Below, in pieces: positions 47,986 to 57,936 of a stretch of 64,000 nucleotides of DNA. The notes under the pieces were generated by a model. The model saw only the letters and a program-made list of their open reading frames with translations. It did no database searches and had not been told where the DNA came from. Position numbers and translations under genes: made by a program. Within the stretch, counting starts at the first letter, position 1; every line of letters begins with the position of its first letter. Origin of the DNA: Flavobacterium ginsengisoli (GTDB lineage Bacteria; Bacteroidota; Bacteroidia; Flavobacteriales; Flavobacteriaceae); NCBI RefSeq assembly GCF_029625315.1, contig NZ_CP121110.1:5314501-5378500 (forward strand). Reading direction: 5' to 3'.

Positions 47986-49770
47986 TTATTCAATCGTCAT
48001 AGAACGAAGTTTTGTTCTATATGCTTCAAGCGCTATTGATTTAGAAATAAAACCATAATATTTTCCATCTCTTAAAACAGGCAGAAAAGCTGATTTTGAA
48101 GTTTCGAACTTCTTCATAACAATTTCCATACTATCCAGAGTTGAAATTGTTGCCAATGGCGCTTTCATAACATCTCTAATATGGGTGTATTTAACACGAT
48201 AGGCATTGAAGATAATTTCGCGAATGTCATTAAAGTGTACAACTCCAATTAAATCTTTGTCATGGTTGACAACGGCAAAAACAACTTGGTTGGAGTGTGA
48301 AATCAAATCGACTAATTTGCTTAAGTTTTCATCTGGATGAACGGTAAGATAATCGCACTGAATAATAGTGTCAATTTCTAAAGTAGAAAGAATATTAGAA
48401 TCTTTATTGCTGGTAAAGGCATGTCCTTTTTTTGCTAAACCTTTTACGTCAAGCGAATACTTTTCGTAACGTTTAGAAATGGCAAAACTGATTGAAGAAA
48501 CAATCATTAGAGGAATCATTAATCCGTAACCTCCTGTGATTTCTGCAATTAAGAAAATAGCCGTAAGCGGAGCATGAAATAAGCCACTCAAAATTCCAGC
48601 CATTCCAACCATTGTAAAGTTGCTGATAGGAAGTTTAGATAAGCCAATCAGTGTAACCAATTTAGAAAAGAAATAGCCTAAATAAGATCCTAAAAATAGA
48701 GAAGGGGCAAAGTTTCCACCATTTCCACCGCTGCCAATGGTTAATCCAGAAGCAAAAACTTTAACCATTGCTGTTGCGCCAACAAACAAAAGCAGAACCC
48801 ATTGATTATTTCTAAAATCGGCAAACAAAGTATTATCTAATAAAAGGCCAGGATCTGCATCAGATAATGTTTTAATGCTTTCGTATCCTTCACCAAATAG
48901 TGTCGGAAAAATAAAAATTAACAACGCCAATAGCGATGAACCGATTAGAGCTTTTTTGTATGGATTAATTTGCTGTTTGGCAAAATAATGTTCTACTTTT
49001 TGGAAATTTCTCGAGTAATAAATAGCGACTAATCCTGTAATAACTCCTAAAATAACGTAAAATGGGATATTGTGATAATCGAACGTTTCTTGTTTTTTGA
49101 AGCTCAATAAAATGCTTTCATCTAAAACAATCGCAGAAACCAAAGCACCTGTAGCAGCAGAAATCATAATAGGAGTGAAGGCAGAAATACTAACATCTAC
49201 CAATAAGACTTCAATCGCAAAAAGCACCCCAGCAATTGGCGCATTAAATGCGGCAGCAATTCCGGCCGCAACGCCACAGCCAATTAATAAAGTTCTGTCT
49301 TTGTATTGTAGCTTATAGTTTTGAGCAAAATTAGAACCAAAAGCGGCTCCTGTTATCACAATCGGACTCTCTAAACCAGCAGAACCACCTAAACCAACCG
49401 TTAACGAACTGGTAATAATCTGGGCATACATTTGCTTTTTCGGGATAATACTTGCTTTTTTTGCAACGGCATAAAGTATTTGTGAAGTTCCTTTTTGAAT
49501 AGTTCCGTTAAGGACTTTTTTTACTACAAAAACCGTCAGTAATATACCAATAATAGGTAAAATACTGTTAATGAAACTCAATTTTAAAATTCCGTTAATG
49601 TATGTAGCGAAAGAAAAAACACTGTGTGCGAATGTTTTAAGGACAATTACTGCAAACGCACACGATATTCCTGTTAAAACACTAGATAAAAAAAGGAATT
49701 GTTTTGGTGTCATTAATGATTGAGCCAAAGCAATTATACTTTCAAGTCGTCTGAAATATTTTTTTATCAT
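47986..49770 (-). CDS. ClC-family chloride channel or transporter with CBS domains
   Basis: The 594-residue protein has the ClC membrane core with the selectivity motifs GSAGLESPIVITGAAFG (containing the gating Glu), AAFNAPIAGVLFAIEVLL and GSGGNGGNFAPSLFLG. It then carries two cytoplasmic CBS domains (residues 445-500 and 515-575, e.g. HIRDVMKAPLATI). The gating Glu is present but I could not judge the proton Glu, so channel versus Cl-/H+ antiporter is open. Clear neighbours are lacking: the upstream two-component system is more than 100 bp away on the same strand. Confidence 0.92.
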   Translation of the reverse strand: MIKKYFRRLESIIALAQSLMTPKQFLFLSSVLTGISCAFAVIVLKTFAHSVFSFATYINGILKLSFINSILPIIGILLTVFVVKKVLNGTIQKGTSQILYAVAKKASIIPKKQMYAQIITSSLTVGLGGSAGLESPIVITGAAFGSNFAQNYKLQYKDRTLLIGCGVAAGIAAAFNAPIAGVLFAIEVLLVDVSISAFTPIMISAATGALVSAIVLDESILLSFKKQETFDYHNIPFYVILGVITGLVAIYYSRNFQKVEHYFAKQQINPYKKALIGSSLLALLIFIFPTLFGEGYESIKTLSDADPGLLLDNTLFADFRNNQWVLLLFVGATAMVKVFASGLTIGSGGNGGNFAPSLFLGSYLGYFFSKLVTLIGLSKLPISNFTMVGMAGILSGLFHAPLTAIFLIAEITGGYGLMIPLMIVSSISFAISKRYEKYSLDVKGLAKKGHAFTSNKDSNILSTLEIDTIIQCDYLTVHPDENLSKLVDLISHSNQVVFAVVNHDKDLIGVVHFNDIREIIFNAYRVKYTHIRDVMKAPLATISTLDSMEIVMKKFETSKSAFLPVLRDGKYYGFISKSIALEAYRTKLRSMTIE

Positions 49771-49843
49771 TCTGTTTTAAAATTATCGATCTTACAAAAT
49801 TAGATTATAATCTTGTTTAAAAAAATATAAAATCAAGAAAGAA

Positions 49844-51532
49844 TTAAAAACCAGAGGCTGCATCATCTCCTCTAAAATCTGCTCCACCTTCTAATCTATT
49901 GTCTGGCAAAATCAAAATAGCATCAACTTTTCCAATAATTGGAGTTGGTTTTTCGTTTATAATGTAATGCTTAGCTTTTAGAGTGTCTATAGTTTTAGTT
50001 TCAAAAGTATTTGGTTCAAAAGTAATTAAATCTGGCAACCATTGATGATGAAAACGTGGAGCATTAACTGCTTCTTGCATGCTTAATTTGTATTCGTAAA
50101 CGTTTAAAATAGTCTGTAAAACAGAAGTAATAATTGTCGATCCTCCTGGAGTTCCTACTACCATAAAAAGTTTTCCGTCTTTCTCTACAATTGTTGGCGT
50201 CATAGAACTTAACATACGTTTTTGTGGTGCAATGCTGTTCGCTTCATTTCCAACTAAACCAAACATATTTGGAGATCCAGGTTTAGCGCTGAAATCATCC
50301 ATTTCATTATTCAAAAAGAAACCTAAATCGTCGCAATAGTATTTAGAACCATAACCATCATTTAAAGTTGTTGTAGTGGCAATTGCGTTTCCAAATTGGT
50401 CTACTATTGAATAATGTGTGGTTTCTGTACTTTCAGCATAATTAACTTTGCCTTCTTTTATTTCAGTAGATAAGGTCGCCTTTTCCGGATTAAAACTTGC
50501 CATTCTTTCGCGCAGATAGTTTTCATCCAATAATTCTTTCAACGGAATTTTTACAAAGTCGGGATCACCCAAAAAGTAGCTTCTGTCTGCATATGCTCTT
50601 CTTTCTGCTTCAACAATAACCTGAATTGCAGCTGGGGAATTGTGCCCCATTTTGGCTAAATCATAAGGTTCAAGCATTTTTAAAATTTGAGCCAAACAAA
50701 TTCCACCACTACTTGGCGGAGCCATCGAAGTTATTTTTAAATCCTTGTAAGTAAACTGAAGTGGCTTTCTCCATATAGCTTCATACTTTGCCAAATCAGC
50801 CATAGTAATAATCCCGCCTTTTTCTTTAAGGTAATTGACTAGGATTTTTGCCGTTTCGCCTTTATAAAATTCATTTCTTCCTTTTTTCTGAATCCTTTTT
50901 AAAGTCTTTGCTAGTGCTGGATATTTTATAGTATCATTTTCTTTGTAAGTTTTTGATGCGGGAGAATCTTCTCCATTTATTTTTACAATGCTTTCATGAT
51001 AATCTTTTAAACTTTTTTCTTGTTTTTTGGTAACGATAACCCCTCTTTCAGCTAAAGCAATTACAGGTTCTAGGATTTTAGAAATTGGCATGGTGCCATA
51101 TTTTTTATGAACTGCAAAAACTCCCGCAATAGTTCCAGGTACACCAATTGCAAGCGCAGTTTGTGTGCTTTTTCCTTTTATTACATTTCCTTCACTATCT
51201 AAAAACATGTCTTTTGTGGCTGCCAACGGAGCTTTTTCTCGATAATCTAAAGAACCAACTTCGCCATTTGCTTTTCGGTAAACCATAAATCCGCCGCCTC
51301 CAATGTTTCCTGCAAAAGGAAAAGCAACTGCAAGAGCTAATTCAGTTCCTACCATGGCATCAAAAGCATTTCCGCCTCTTTTCATAATGTCAGCGCCAAT
51401 TTTTGAAGCTTCTTCGCGAGCAGAAACTACCATTGCTTTTGTAACAACTAATCCGGTTGGTTTTGAAACGGCATCTTGCGCATTGATGCTATTTAGGTAT
51501 AAAAGTGCTATTAAAAGTGTAATTTTTTTCAT
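49844..51532 (-). CDS. ggt: Gamma-glutamyltransferase (glutathione hydrolase)
   Basis: Ggt cleaves the gamma-glutamyl bond of glutathione in the periplasm and self-processes into two subunits. The 562-residue precursor has a signal peptide (KITLLIALLYLNSINAQ) and N-terminal GGNAFDAMVGTELALAV, with GNIGGGGFMVYR. The autocatalytic and nucleophile Thr is in TETTHYSIVDQFGNA, and the substrate-binding part in LSSMTPTIVEKDGK and VGTPGGSTIITSVLQ. Length and motif order are normal. It is followed by a DUF479 gene on the same strand upstream, at a 56-bp distance. Confidence 0.95.
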   Translation of the reverse strand: MKKITLLIALLYLNSINAQDAVSKPTGLVVTKAMVVSAREEASKIGADIMKRGGNAFDAMVGTELALAVAFPFAGNIGGGGFMVYRKANGEVGSLDYREKAPLAATKDMFLDSEGNVIKGKSTQTALAIGVPGTIAGVFAVHKKYGTMPISKILEPVIALAERGVIVTKKQEKSLKDYHESIVKINGEDSPASKTYKENDTIKYPALAKTLKRIQKKGRNEFYKGETAKILVNYLKEKGGIITMADLAKYEAIWRKPLQFTYKDLKITSMAPPSSGGICLAQILKMLEPYDLAKMGHNSPAAIQVIVEAERRAYADRSYFLGDPDFVKIPLKELLDENYLRERMASFNPEKATLSTEIKEGKVNYAESTETTHYSIVDQFGNAIATTTTLNDGYGSKYYCDDLGFFLNNEMDDFSAKPGSPNMFGLVGNEANSIAPQKRMLSSMTPTIVEKDGKLFMVVGTPGGSTIITSVLQTILNVYEYKLSMQEAVNAPRFHHQWLPDLITFEPNTFETKTIDTLKAKHYIINEKPTPIIGKVDAILILPDNRLEGGADFRGDDAASGF

Positions 51533-51588
51533 GTGTAATAAGGTTAAAATGAGTTAGAGTGTAAGCAGTTTTTGTTTTGCTTGTGCTC

Positions 51589-52137
51589 TCATTTCTTCAA
51601 AAAAAGAGTGAATTCTTTTTCAAATTCGTCGTAAAATTCAGTGAGCTCTTCAACAGCAAACTGCATTTGAGAAATGTTTTTAGATCTTCTGTCCATTTGA
51701 GTTAAAATATGCTGAATTCCTTCAGTTGTACGATAACTTACAAGCCAGTTTCTTTCAATCATATAAGGCATTAAACCTTGTGTCCTTTCGGTTAAGATTT
51801 CGTAATTATCGTGTAAGGAGTGATAAAATCGCTTTACGAAAAGTTCTAACTTTTCATCCGAATATTTTTCCCAGTTTTTGGCTAGAAAATGATCGTAAAC
51901 AATATCTACAATTACGCCGGCATAATGATGATATCTGTCATGCAGACGTTTGGTGCTAGTTCTAAAAATATCGTGAGAATCGGTATAAGTATCTATGAAT
52001 CGATGCAGTAAAATTCCTTTTTGTACATCTTCAGGAAAATGCTCAAACTGTTTTCCGCGAATTCCGTCAGCCATAAAATTCCCAATTTTAATCAGATCAT
52101 TTTCTCCAGAAAGGTATATGTGGGCTAAGAAATTCAT
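51589..52137 (-). CDS. DUF479 / ACP phosphodiesterase-like protein
   Basis: The 182-residue protein starts MNFLAHIYLSGENDLIKIGN and has FMADGIRG, LLHRFIDTYTDSHDIFRTS and VIVDIVYDHFLAKNW. These metal-ligand patterns (His and Asp residues of an HD-like helical fold) are typical of AcpH-type proteins. E. coli AcpH removes the phosphopantetheine group from acyl carrier protein. In Bacteroidota the activity is untested. The HxxxD and DxxxH residues are kept, so activity is plausible. The gene is divergent from glmM. Confidence 0.85.
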   Translation of the reverse strand: MNFLAHIYLSGENDLIKIGNFMADGIRGKQFEHFPEDVQKGILLHRFIDTYTDSHDIFRTSTKRLHDRYHHYAGVIVDIVYDHFLAKNWEKYSDEKLELFVKRFYHSLHDNYEILTERTQGLMPYMIERNWLVSYRTTEGIQHILTQMDRRSKNISQMQFAVEELTEFYDEFEKEFTLFLKK

Positions 52138-52343
52138 TTTTTTATAAGTTTCTAAGAATCGAAGTTTCTAAGATTCTGAGTTATTTTAGTAAATGTATAA
52201 AAACTTTTTTAAATCATTTTGTTATAAAAATAGCGAGATATAAGTAGTTTCTTATAGGTTAAATTTAAAATCTTAGAAACTTAGCGCCTTAGTAACTCGG
52301 TAACTTTTTTATATTTGTAAAAAAATAACCCTAACTCACAAAA
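52138..52343. promoter_or_regulatory. Divergent intergenic region with glmM promoter element
   Basis: TATATTTG (52310-52317) matches the phylum's -7 element, 26 bp before the glmM ATG. The remainder carries imperfect inverted copies of a tttctaagattctgagtta-like unit (52145-52178 and about 52268-52300), a repeat style seen elsewhere in the window. Confidence 0.5.
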
Positions 52344-53732
52344 ATGACTTTAATAAAATCTATTTCTGGAATCCGTGGAACGATCGGAGGAAAAGTGGGA
52401 GATAATCTAACTCCTGTTGATGCAGTGAAATTTGCGTCGGCGTACGGAACTTTCTTAAAAAATAATATTGCTAAAGATAAATTGACTGTTGTAATTGGCC
52501 GTGATGCTAGAATTTCTGGACCGATGATTCATAATTTAGTAGTGAATACTTTAATTGGTCTTGGGATCGATGTTATCGATCTTGGGCTTTCTACAACTCC
52601 AACTGTTGAAGTGGCTGTTCCGTTAGAAAAAGCAGATGGCGGAATTATTTTAACAGCATCTCACAATCCAAAACAATGGAATGCTTTAAAATTATTAAAT
52701 GCAAAAGGAGAATTTTTAAGCGGTGCCGACGGAGCAAAAATTCTTGAAATTGCAGAAGCAGAAGCTTTCGATTTTTCTGATGTTGATAGTTTAGGTGAAG
52801 TGATTTCAAATGACGCTTATATGGATATTCATATCGATGAAGTTTTAAACTTGCCATTGGTTGATATAGAAGCGGTTAAAGAAGCTAAATTTAAAGTGGT
52901 TGTTGATGGTGTAAATTCATCTGGAGGAATTATTATTCCTAAACTGCTAAAATTAATGGGAGTTGAAGTGGTTGAATTGTATTGCGAACCAAACGGACAT
53001 TTTCCTCATAACCCTGAGCCATTAAAAGAACATTTAACTGATATTTCTGAGCTTGTTGTAAAAGAAAAAGCTGATTTTGGTATTGTAGTAGATCCAGATG
53101 TTGACCGTTTGGCTTTTATTAGCGAAGACGGAGAAATGTTTGGCGAAGAATATACTTTGGTAGCTTGCGCAGATTACGTTTTGAGTAAAACTCCAGGAAA
53201 TACCGTTTCTAATATGTCATCTTCTCGTGCTTTAAGAGATGTTACGAAAGCACACGGCGGAAGTTATGAAGCAAGTGCAGTAGGAGAGGTGAATGTGGTA
53301 GAATTAATGAAGAAAAACAACGCTATTATTGGTGGTGAAGGAAACGGTGGAATTATCTATCCAGAATTGCACTATGGAAGAGACAGTCTAGTAGGAGTTG
53401 CTTTGTTTTTGACGCATTTAGCAAACAAAAAAATGCCAGTTTCTGCTTTGAGAGCTTCTTATCCAGAGTATTACATGAGTAAAAATAAGATTGAATTGAC
53501 ACCTCAAATTGATGTTGATGCAATTTTAACTCAAATGACAGAGAAATATAAAAACGAAGATATCTCGACAATTGATGGTGTAAAAATTGATTTTGCAACA
53601 GAATGGGTTCATTTAAGAAAATCAAACACAGAGCCAATTATTCGTATTTATACTGAAGCGCCTTCTCAAGATGCAGCAGATAAATTAGCACTAAGAATTA
53701 TTGATGAAATCAAAATGATCGCTGGAATCTAA
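52344..53732 (+). CDS. glmM: Phosphoglucosamine mutase (alpha-D-phosphohexomutase family)
   Basis: GlmM converts glucosamine-6-phosphate to glucosamine-1-phosphate for UDP-GlcNAc synthesis. The 462-residue protein has the active-site serine loop ILTASHNPKQWNALK, the metal loop VVDPDVDRLAF, the sugar loop GGEGNGGIIYPELHYG and the phosphate-binding RKSNTEPIIRIY. The N-terminal SGIRGTIGG is also typical. Related phosphoglucomutases share these motifs, so exact substrate preference is assigned by overall similarity. It has its own promoter element and ends at a strong bidirectional terminator. Confidence 0.92.
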   Translation: MTLIKSISGIRGTIGGKVGDNLTPVDAVKFASAYGTFLKNNIAKDKLTVVIGRDARISGPMIHNLVVNTLIGLGIDVIDLGLSTTPTVEVAVPLEKADGGIILTASHNPKQWNALKLLNAKGEFLSGADGAKILEIAEAEAFDFSDVDSLGEVISNDAYMDIHIDEVLNLPLVDIEAVKEAKFKVVVDGVNSSGGIIIPKLLKLMGVEVVELYCEPNGHFPHNPEPLKEHLTDISELVVKEKADFGIVVDPDVDRLAFISEDGEMFGEEYTLVACADYVLSKTPGNTVSNMSSSRALRDVTKAHGGSYEASAVGEVNVVELMKKNNAIIGGEGNGGIIYPELHYGRDSLVGVALFLTHLANKKMPVSALRASYPEYYMSKNKIELTPQIDVDAILTQMTEKYKNEDISTIDGVKIDFATEWVHLRKSNTEPIIRIYTEAPSQDAADKLALRIIDEIKMIAGI

Positions 53733-53750
53733 GATTTCAGTTTTTAAATA

Positions 53751-53790
53751 GAAAAAAGCCTCTTTAGAAATTTCTAAAGAGGCTTTTTAT
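53751..53790. terminator. Bidirectional terminator
   Basis: Two 18-bp arms (53753-53770 and 53771-53788) are perfect complements, with an A-run before and T-run after, between convergent glmM and the acyltransferase gene. Confidence 0.9.
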
Positions 53791-53797
53791 ATTTAGA

Positions 53798-54670
53798 TTA
53801 TTCAATACGGTGTTTCCATCTTTTGTGTGTCCACAAATAAAATTCTGGAGCTTCTAGAATTTGTTTTTCTACTTCTCTTAAATACATTTCTGTGATGTCA
53901 AAATTTTCAAATTCTTTCGGATCATCAGCAAGAGAAAGAAAAGTCGCTTCGTAAAATCCTCTTTTTACTTTTTTTACTTTCACCATTATGACAGCTAAAT
54001 CGTATTTTTTTGCTAGCATTTCTGCTCCTGTATGAACTGGAACTTCAATTCCCATAAATTTCATCGAGTGAAAAATTCGATCCAGTTTTGGAGATTGATC
54101 GCTTGCTAAACCATACAAACTTAAAACTCCATCGCGCTGATGTTGCGCCATTGTTGGAATTGCTTTTCTGGTTTCGATCATTTCTGTATTGTATTTAGAA
54201 CGGATTTTTCGAACCAATTTATCAAAATAAGGATTGGCTAATCTTTTGTAAACAGCAACACCCTGAAATCCAAGTTTTGGATTAATAGTCAAAAGCCATT
54301 CGTAACTAGCATAATGAGAAGCTACAAGAATTACGCTTTTTCCTTTTTTAGCATAATCGCGAACCAAATCAATATTGGTTACCTGAAATCTCCTTTCCAT
54401 TTCTTCAGGAGACATGCTCATGGTTTTAATCATTTCTAAAAACATATCACACATATGCTTGTAGAATTTCTTTTCTATATCTTTTCTTTCAGCATCACTT
54501 AAATGAGGTAAAGTAAGCGCAAGATTTTCGCGAACCACTTTTTTACGATAGCCAATTACTCTGTATACCAGAAGGTAAACAAAATCTGAGAATAGATAAA
54601 ATATAGGAAACGGAAGTATGGAGATAAGCCAAAGTAATGGATAGGCTAAAATATAAACAAGAAACTGCAT
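53798..54670 (-). CDS. Lysophospholipid/lipid A acyltransferase family protein (LpxL/HtrB-like)
   Basis: The 290-residue protein has an N-terminal membrane anchor (LVYILAYPLLWLISILPFPI) and the acyltransferase block with SVILVASHYASYEWLL, where H-x4-E stands in for the usual H-x4-D/E catalytic pair. Other LpxL-type pieces follow (LASDQSPKLDRIFHSMKFMG; GAEMLAKKYDLAVIMVKV), then FYLWTHKRWKHR at the end. It should add the late acyl chain to lipid A, or acylate a related aminolipid, at the inner membrane. It is convergent with glmM. Confidence 0.88.
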   Translation of the reverse strand: MQFLVYILAYPLLWLISILPFPIFYLFSDFVYLLVYRVIGYRKKVVRENLALTLPHLSDAERKDIEKKFYKHMCDMFLEMIKTMSMSPEEMERRFQVTNIDLVRDYAKKGKSVILVASHYASYEWLLTINPKLGFQGVAVYKRLANPYFDKLVRKIRSKYNTEMIETRKAIPTMAQHQRDGVLSLYGLASDQSPKLDRIFHSMKFMGIEVPVHTGAEMLAKKYDLAVIMVKVKKVKRGFYEATFLSLADDPKEFENFDITEMYLREVEKQILEAPEFYLWTHKRWKHRIE

Positions 54671-54781
54671 CTAAATTTTTTTACAAAGATAAATTAAAAA
54701 TGATTATCGATTGATATTTTGCTTTCTTGCTAACTTATCTTTAAGAATGATTATATTTACAATTCACAATAATTAGTACTT

Positions 54782-55420
54782 ATGAATTTTATTTTAATAG
54801 CGATTATCGTTGCGAACGTTGTTATTAGTTACAAAGGTTTTAATGATCTTTATTTTTTTAGAAAATACGAATTTCATGTAGGAAGCATTCGTTCTGGAGA
54901 GCAAATCAGAATGTTATCTTCAGGATTTTTGCATGTAGATATGATGCATTTAATTTTTAATATGCTGACTTTGTATTTTTTTGCTCCTGTAGTTTTAAAC
55001 TGGCTTGGCAATTTTTCTTTTGTCTTGGTGTATTTTGGAAGTTTAATCTTCGGAAGTCTTCTTACCATGTTATTGCATAAAAACGATTATAGTTATCGAG
55101 CTGTTGGAGCTTCTGGCGCGGTGACTGGAGTTTTGTATTCAGCAATATTGTTGCGACCAGATATGATGCTTGGAATATTTTTTGTCATTCCTATGCCAGC
55201 TTATATTTTTGGAATTTTGTATTTATTGTACTCAATTTATGGAATGAAAGCCAAAAATGATAATATTGGGCATACAGCACACTTTGGAGGTGCTATAGGC
55301 GGATATTTGATAACTTTAATTAAAATGCCATCACTATTTACAGACCACACAATGATGGTTATACTTCTTGCGATTCCAATTTTAATACTTTTTGGAATGG
55401 CAAAATTGGGAAAATTGTAA
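54782..55420 (+). CDS. Rhomboid-family intramembrane serine protease
   Basis: The 212-residue protein has about six membrane helices. Catalytic elements are visible: MLSSGFLHVDMMHLIFNMLTL (the HxxxN helix), GASGAVTGVLYS with the nucleophile Ser, and GHTAHFGGAIGGY with the His. Rhomboids cut membrane helices of other proteins. The substrate is unknown. The gene starts 111 bp after the divergent acyltransferase gene and is followed 51 bp later by the SIMPL gene on the same strand. Confidence 0.93.
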   Translation: MNFILIAIIVANVVISYKGFNDLYFFRKYEFHVGSIRSGEQIRMLSSGFLHVDMMHLIFNMLTLYFFAPVVLNWLGNFSFVLVYFGSLIFGSLLTMLLHKNDYSYRAVGASGAVTGVLYSAILLRPDMMLGIFFVIPMPAYIFGILYLLYSIYGMKAKNDNIGHTAHFGGAIGGYLITLIKMPSLFTDHTMMVILLAIPILILFGMAKLGKL

Positions 55421-55471
55421 TGGTGGCATAACTTTTGAAATGTCTTTTTTAAATATTAAAATTTAACAAAA

Positions 55472-56161
55472 ATGAAAAAACTAGTATTATTTTTAACAAT
55501 CATGTTTATGACTATGTCTTACGGCCAAGAAATCAAACAAGTACCTCTAATTAATGTTAATGGAGAAGGAAAAGTAAAAGTAGCACCTGATCAAGTTTGT
55601 ATTTCAGCTTCTGTTGAAACAAAAGGGAATAATGCTAAAGACGTTAAAAAACAAAACGACGAAAAGATGGACGCTGTTTTAAAATTCATCAAAAAAATGA
55701 ATATTCCAACAGCAGATTTCAAAACAAAACAAGTAGCTCTTAATCCGCAGTACGATTATGAGAAAAAGAAAACTTCTTACAATGCTGTACAAACTGTAGA
55801 AATTGTAGTGAAAGATTTAGCTAAATACGACGAGTTAATGGAAGGTTTGGTTCAGCAAGGAATCAATAGAATTGACAGAGTTTCTTTCGAATCATCTAAA
55901 TTAACGCAATATGAGTCTGAAGCTAGAAAATTAGCTATGAAAGATGCTAAAACTAAAGCAGAAGAGTATGTGTCTGTTTTAGGGCAAAAAGTGGGTAAAG
56001 CTTTTACAATTTCTGATAATTCTCAAGTTTACCGTCCACAACCAGTGTACGCCGCTATGAGAATGAAAGAAGCAGATTCAATGGGAGCTTCAAATGAAAC
56101 TTTAGCAATTGGCGAAATCGAAATTACAGCAAATGTTAGCGTAAGTTTTGTATTAGACTAA
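55472..56161 (+). CDS. SIMPL-domain (DUF541) secreted protein
   Basis: The 229-residue product has a signal peptide (KKLVLFLTIMFMTMSYGQ). One SIMPL domain follows, beginning INVNGEGKVKVAPDQV, through TADFKTKQVALNPQYDY and EARKLAMKDAKTKAEEYVSV to EIEITANVSVSF. SIMPL proteins form oligomers in the periplasm and are linked to oxidative or envelope stress in some bacteria. The role here is unproven. It sits after a rhomboid gene and before a terminator hairpin. Confidence 0.92.
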   Translation: MKKLVLFLTIMFMTMSYGQEIKQVPLINVNGEGKVKVAPDQVCISASVETKGNNAKDVKKQNDEKMDAVLKFIKKMNIPTADFKTKQVALNPQYDYEKKKTSYNAVQTVEIVVKDLAKYDELMEGLVQQGINRIDRVSFESSKLTQYESEARKLAMKDAKTKAEEYVSVLGQKVGKAFTISDNSQVYRPQPVYAAMRMKEADSMGASNETLAIGEIEITANVSVSFVLD

Positions 56162-56184
56162 ATTTTTCTAAAATTCCAATATTA

Positions 56185-56230
56185 AAAAATCCAAATTCCA
56201 ATTAAAACTGGAGTTTGGATTTTTTTGTTT
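56185..56230 (+). terminator. Probable terminator after the SIMPL gene
   Basis: Arms aaaaaatccaaa (56185-56196) and tttggatttttt (56215-56226) run into a T-rich tail. Confidence 0.7.
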
Positions 56231-56313
56231 TATTTTTTTCTAAAGAATTCACACAAAGCTTACTTTCCTAATGAGAATTATAATTTGGAATTTTGAGATG
56301 GCAATTTCATAAT

Positions 56314-57685
56314 CTAAAGAACTTTTATTGGAAGAGTAAATTTGAATGTACTTCCTTTACCAAGTTCACTTTCTACCCAAATTTTTCCTTGATGTATATT
56401 TACAAATTCTTTACAGAGTAACAATCCGAGTCCGCTTCCTAGTTCATTTTCTGTTCCTTTTTGCAGTACTTTTCCATTGATTTTAAAAAGCTTTTCTTTT
56501 ATACTGTCAGGAACTCCAATTCCATTATCCGTAATCGAAATTTCTACTTTTTGATTTGTCTTGATAAGCTTCACTTTTATCTCGCCGTTTTTGTCAGTAA
56601 ATTTAATCGCATTGCTAAGTAAATTTCTCAAAATAGTGCTAATCATATTTTTATCAAATTCTGCCTCAACAAGATAAGCCGATTCAAATGTAATATTGAT
56701 GTTTTTATTTAAAGCGACATTTCTGCTCAGTTCAATATTTTCCTCAATTAAAGCGTTTAGCGACGATGTTTTTAGGATGAAAAGTAATCATTCCGGTTTG
56801 AACCTTAGACCATTCTAATAGATTTTCAAGTAGCTTATAGATGTTTTTATTTGAGTCGTGCAATAGTTCTGATATTTCTTTAATTTCTTCTCGGCTGTAC
56901 TGATCGATATTTTCAAGTAAAATTTCAGAGAGAGAAACAGAAGAACCCAATGGCCCTCTTAAATCATGAGAGATTATAGAGAAGAATTGGTTCTTGTCAT
57001 TTAAAAGCTTTTTAATTTTATGATCTTGTTTTTCTTTCACCAAAAGCAAAAAGCCAACAATTCCAATTAAAGACAATAGAAATAAACAGATGCTGTATAA
57101 ACTATCAAAAGTATCGTTAGAAATAATAAGATTTTGAGGGTACAAATATCGGTGAACGGTTCGTACTGCAATTAGAATTTCAAAACCCATATAACACAAG
57201 ACATAAAAAGTCTTAAAAAAGCTTTTTTCTTTTTCTGTAAAATAAGTTATTGTAGGCAATAAATAAATGGCAAAGACTCCAATACCGCCAATAATGACGC
57301 GAGTATTCATTGTTGCATCAAAAAGTGTCGAAATATTAAATAGCAAAATGGTTGCCGTGGTAATGGCTATCTGAAAACGATAATGTTTTTTTGCATGTGT
57401 TTTAATAAGAGACAGCATAGCCAACGTTTCAAAGCAACAAGCGCCTAAAATCATAGAATTGGCAATGTTAATAGAAGCAAAATCAGGGATAATATTTCGT
57501 AAAAGAGCCAATACCCATGCAAGAGTAAGTATTAATTTCCCTAAGCCGAACCACTTTAAAGTTTTTCTATTATCGCTAGTGGCATACGAAAATGAAAAAC
57601 TAAAAATAAGGACGCAAGTAAATAAATTGCCCCAGAAGTAAAGTAGAAATATTGTTTTTGGATCTACTGGTAAGAGTTCAAACAT
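56314..57685 (-). CDS. Membrane histidine kinase (frame broken near 56768)
   Basis: The N-terminal part has six or seven membrane helices (TIFLLYFWGNLFTCVLIFSF through SICLFLLSLIGIVGFLLLV), then HisKA with FFSIISHDLRGPLGSSVSL. The second fragment has HATPase_c with ILRNLLSNAIKFTD, ITDNGIGVPD and LGSGLGLLLCKEF. The first part stops at 56744. Between K-N-I and L-N-A-L-I-E-E the frame differs by one base around ATCGTCGCT (coding; plus 56761-56772), where one base less would restore about 456 residues. This break is not in a GCAGC motif. No response regulator gene adjoins, so it is an orphan kinase. Confidence 0.88.
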
Positions 57686-57900
57686 TGTAGGGATTTTGCT
57701 TTTTGTAAATCGATTTTACAAAGATACAAATAAAGTAAACATTCAGACCTGAGTTGGCGCTTCATGAGCCGTGTTCTTGCATATTTAACAATTAGTTTTC
57801 TTTAGAATCTTTACTGTTTTTTTAAATTTACATATAGTTAAATTATTAAAAAGGAAAACAAATTAAAAGAAAGAATTAAATTACATATTGAATGATTTCT

Positions 57901-57908
57901 TAGCTTTG
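57901..57908 (+). promoter_or_regulatory. -7 promoter element of the YheT-like gene
   Basis: TAGCTTTG matches TAnnTTTG and lies 28 bp upstream of the ATG at 57937, supporting that start over the one at 57947. Confidence 0.5.
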
Positions 57909-57936
57909 TAATAAGTACCACAAAAAACACTTTGTT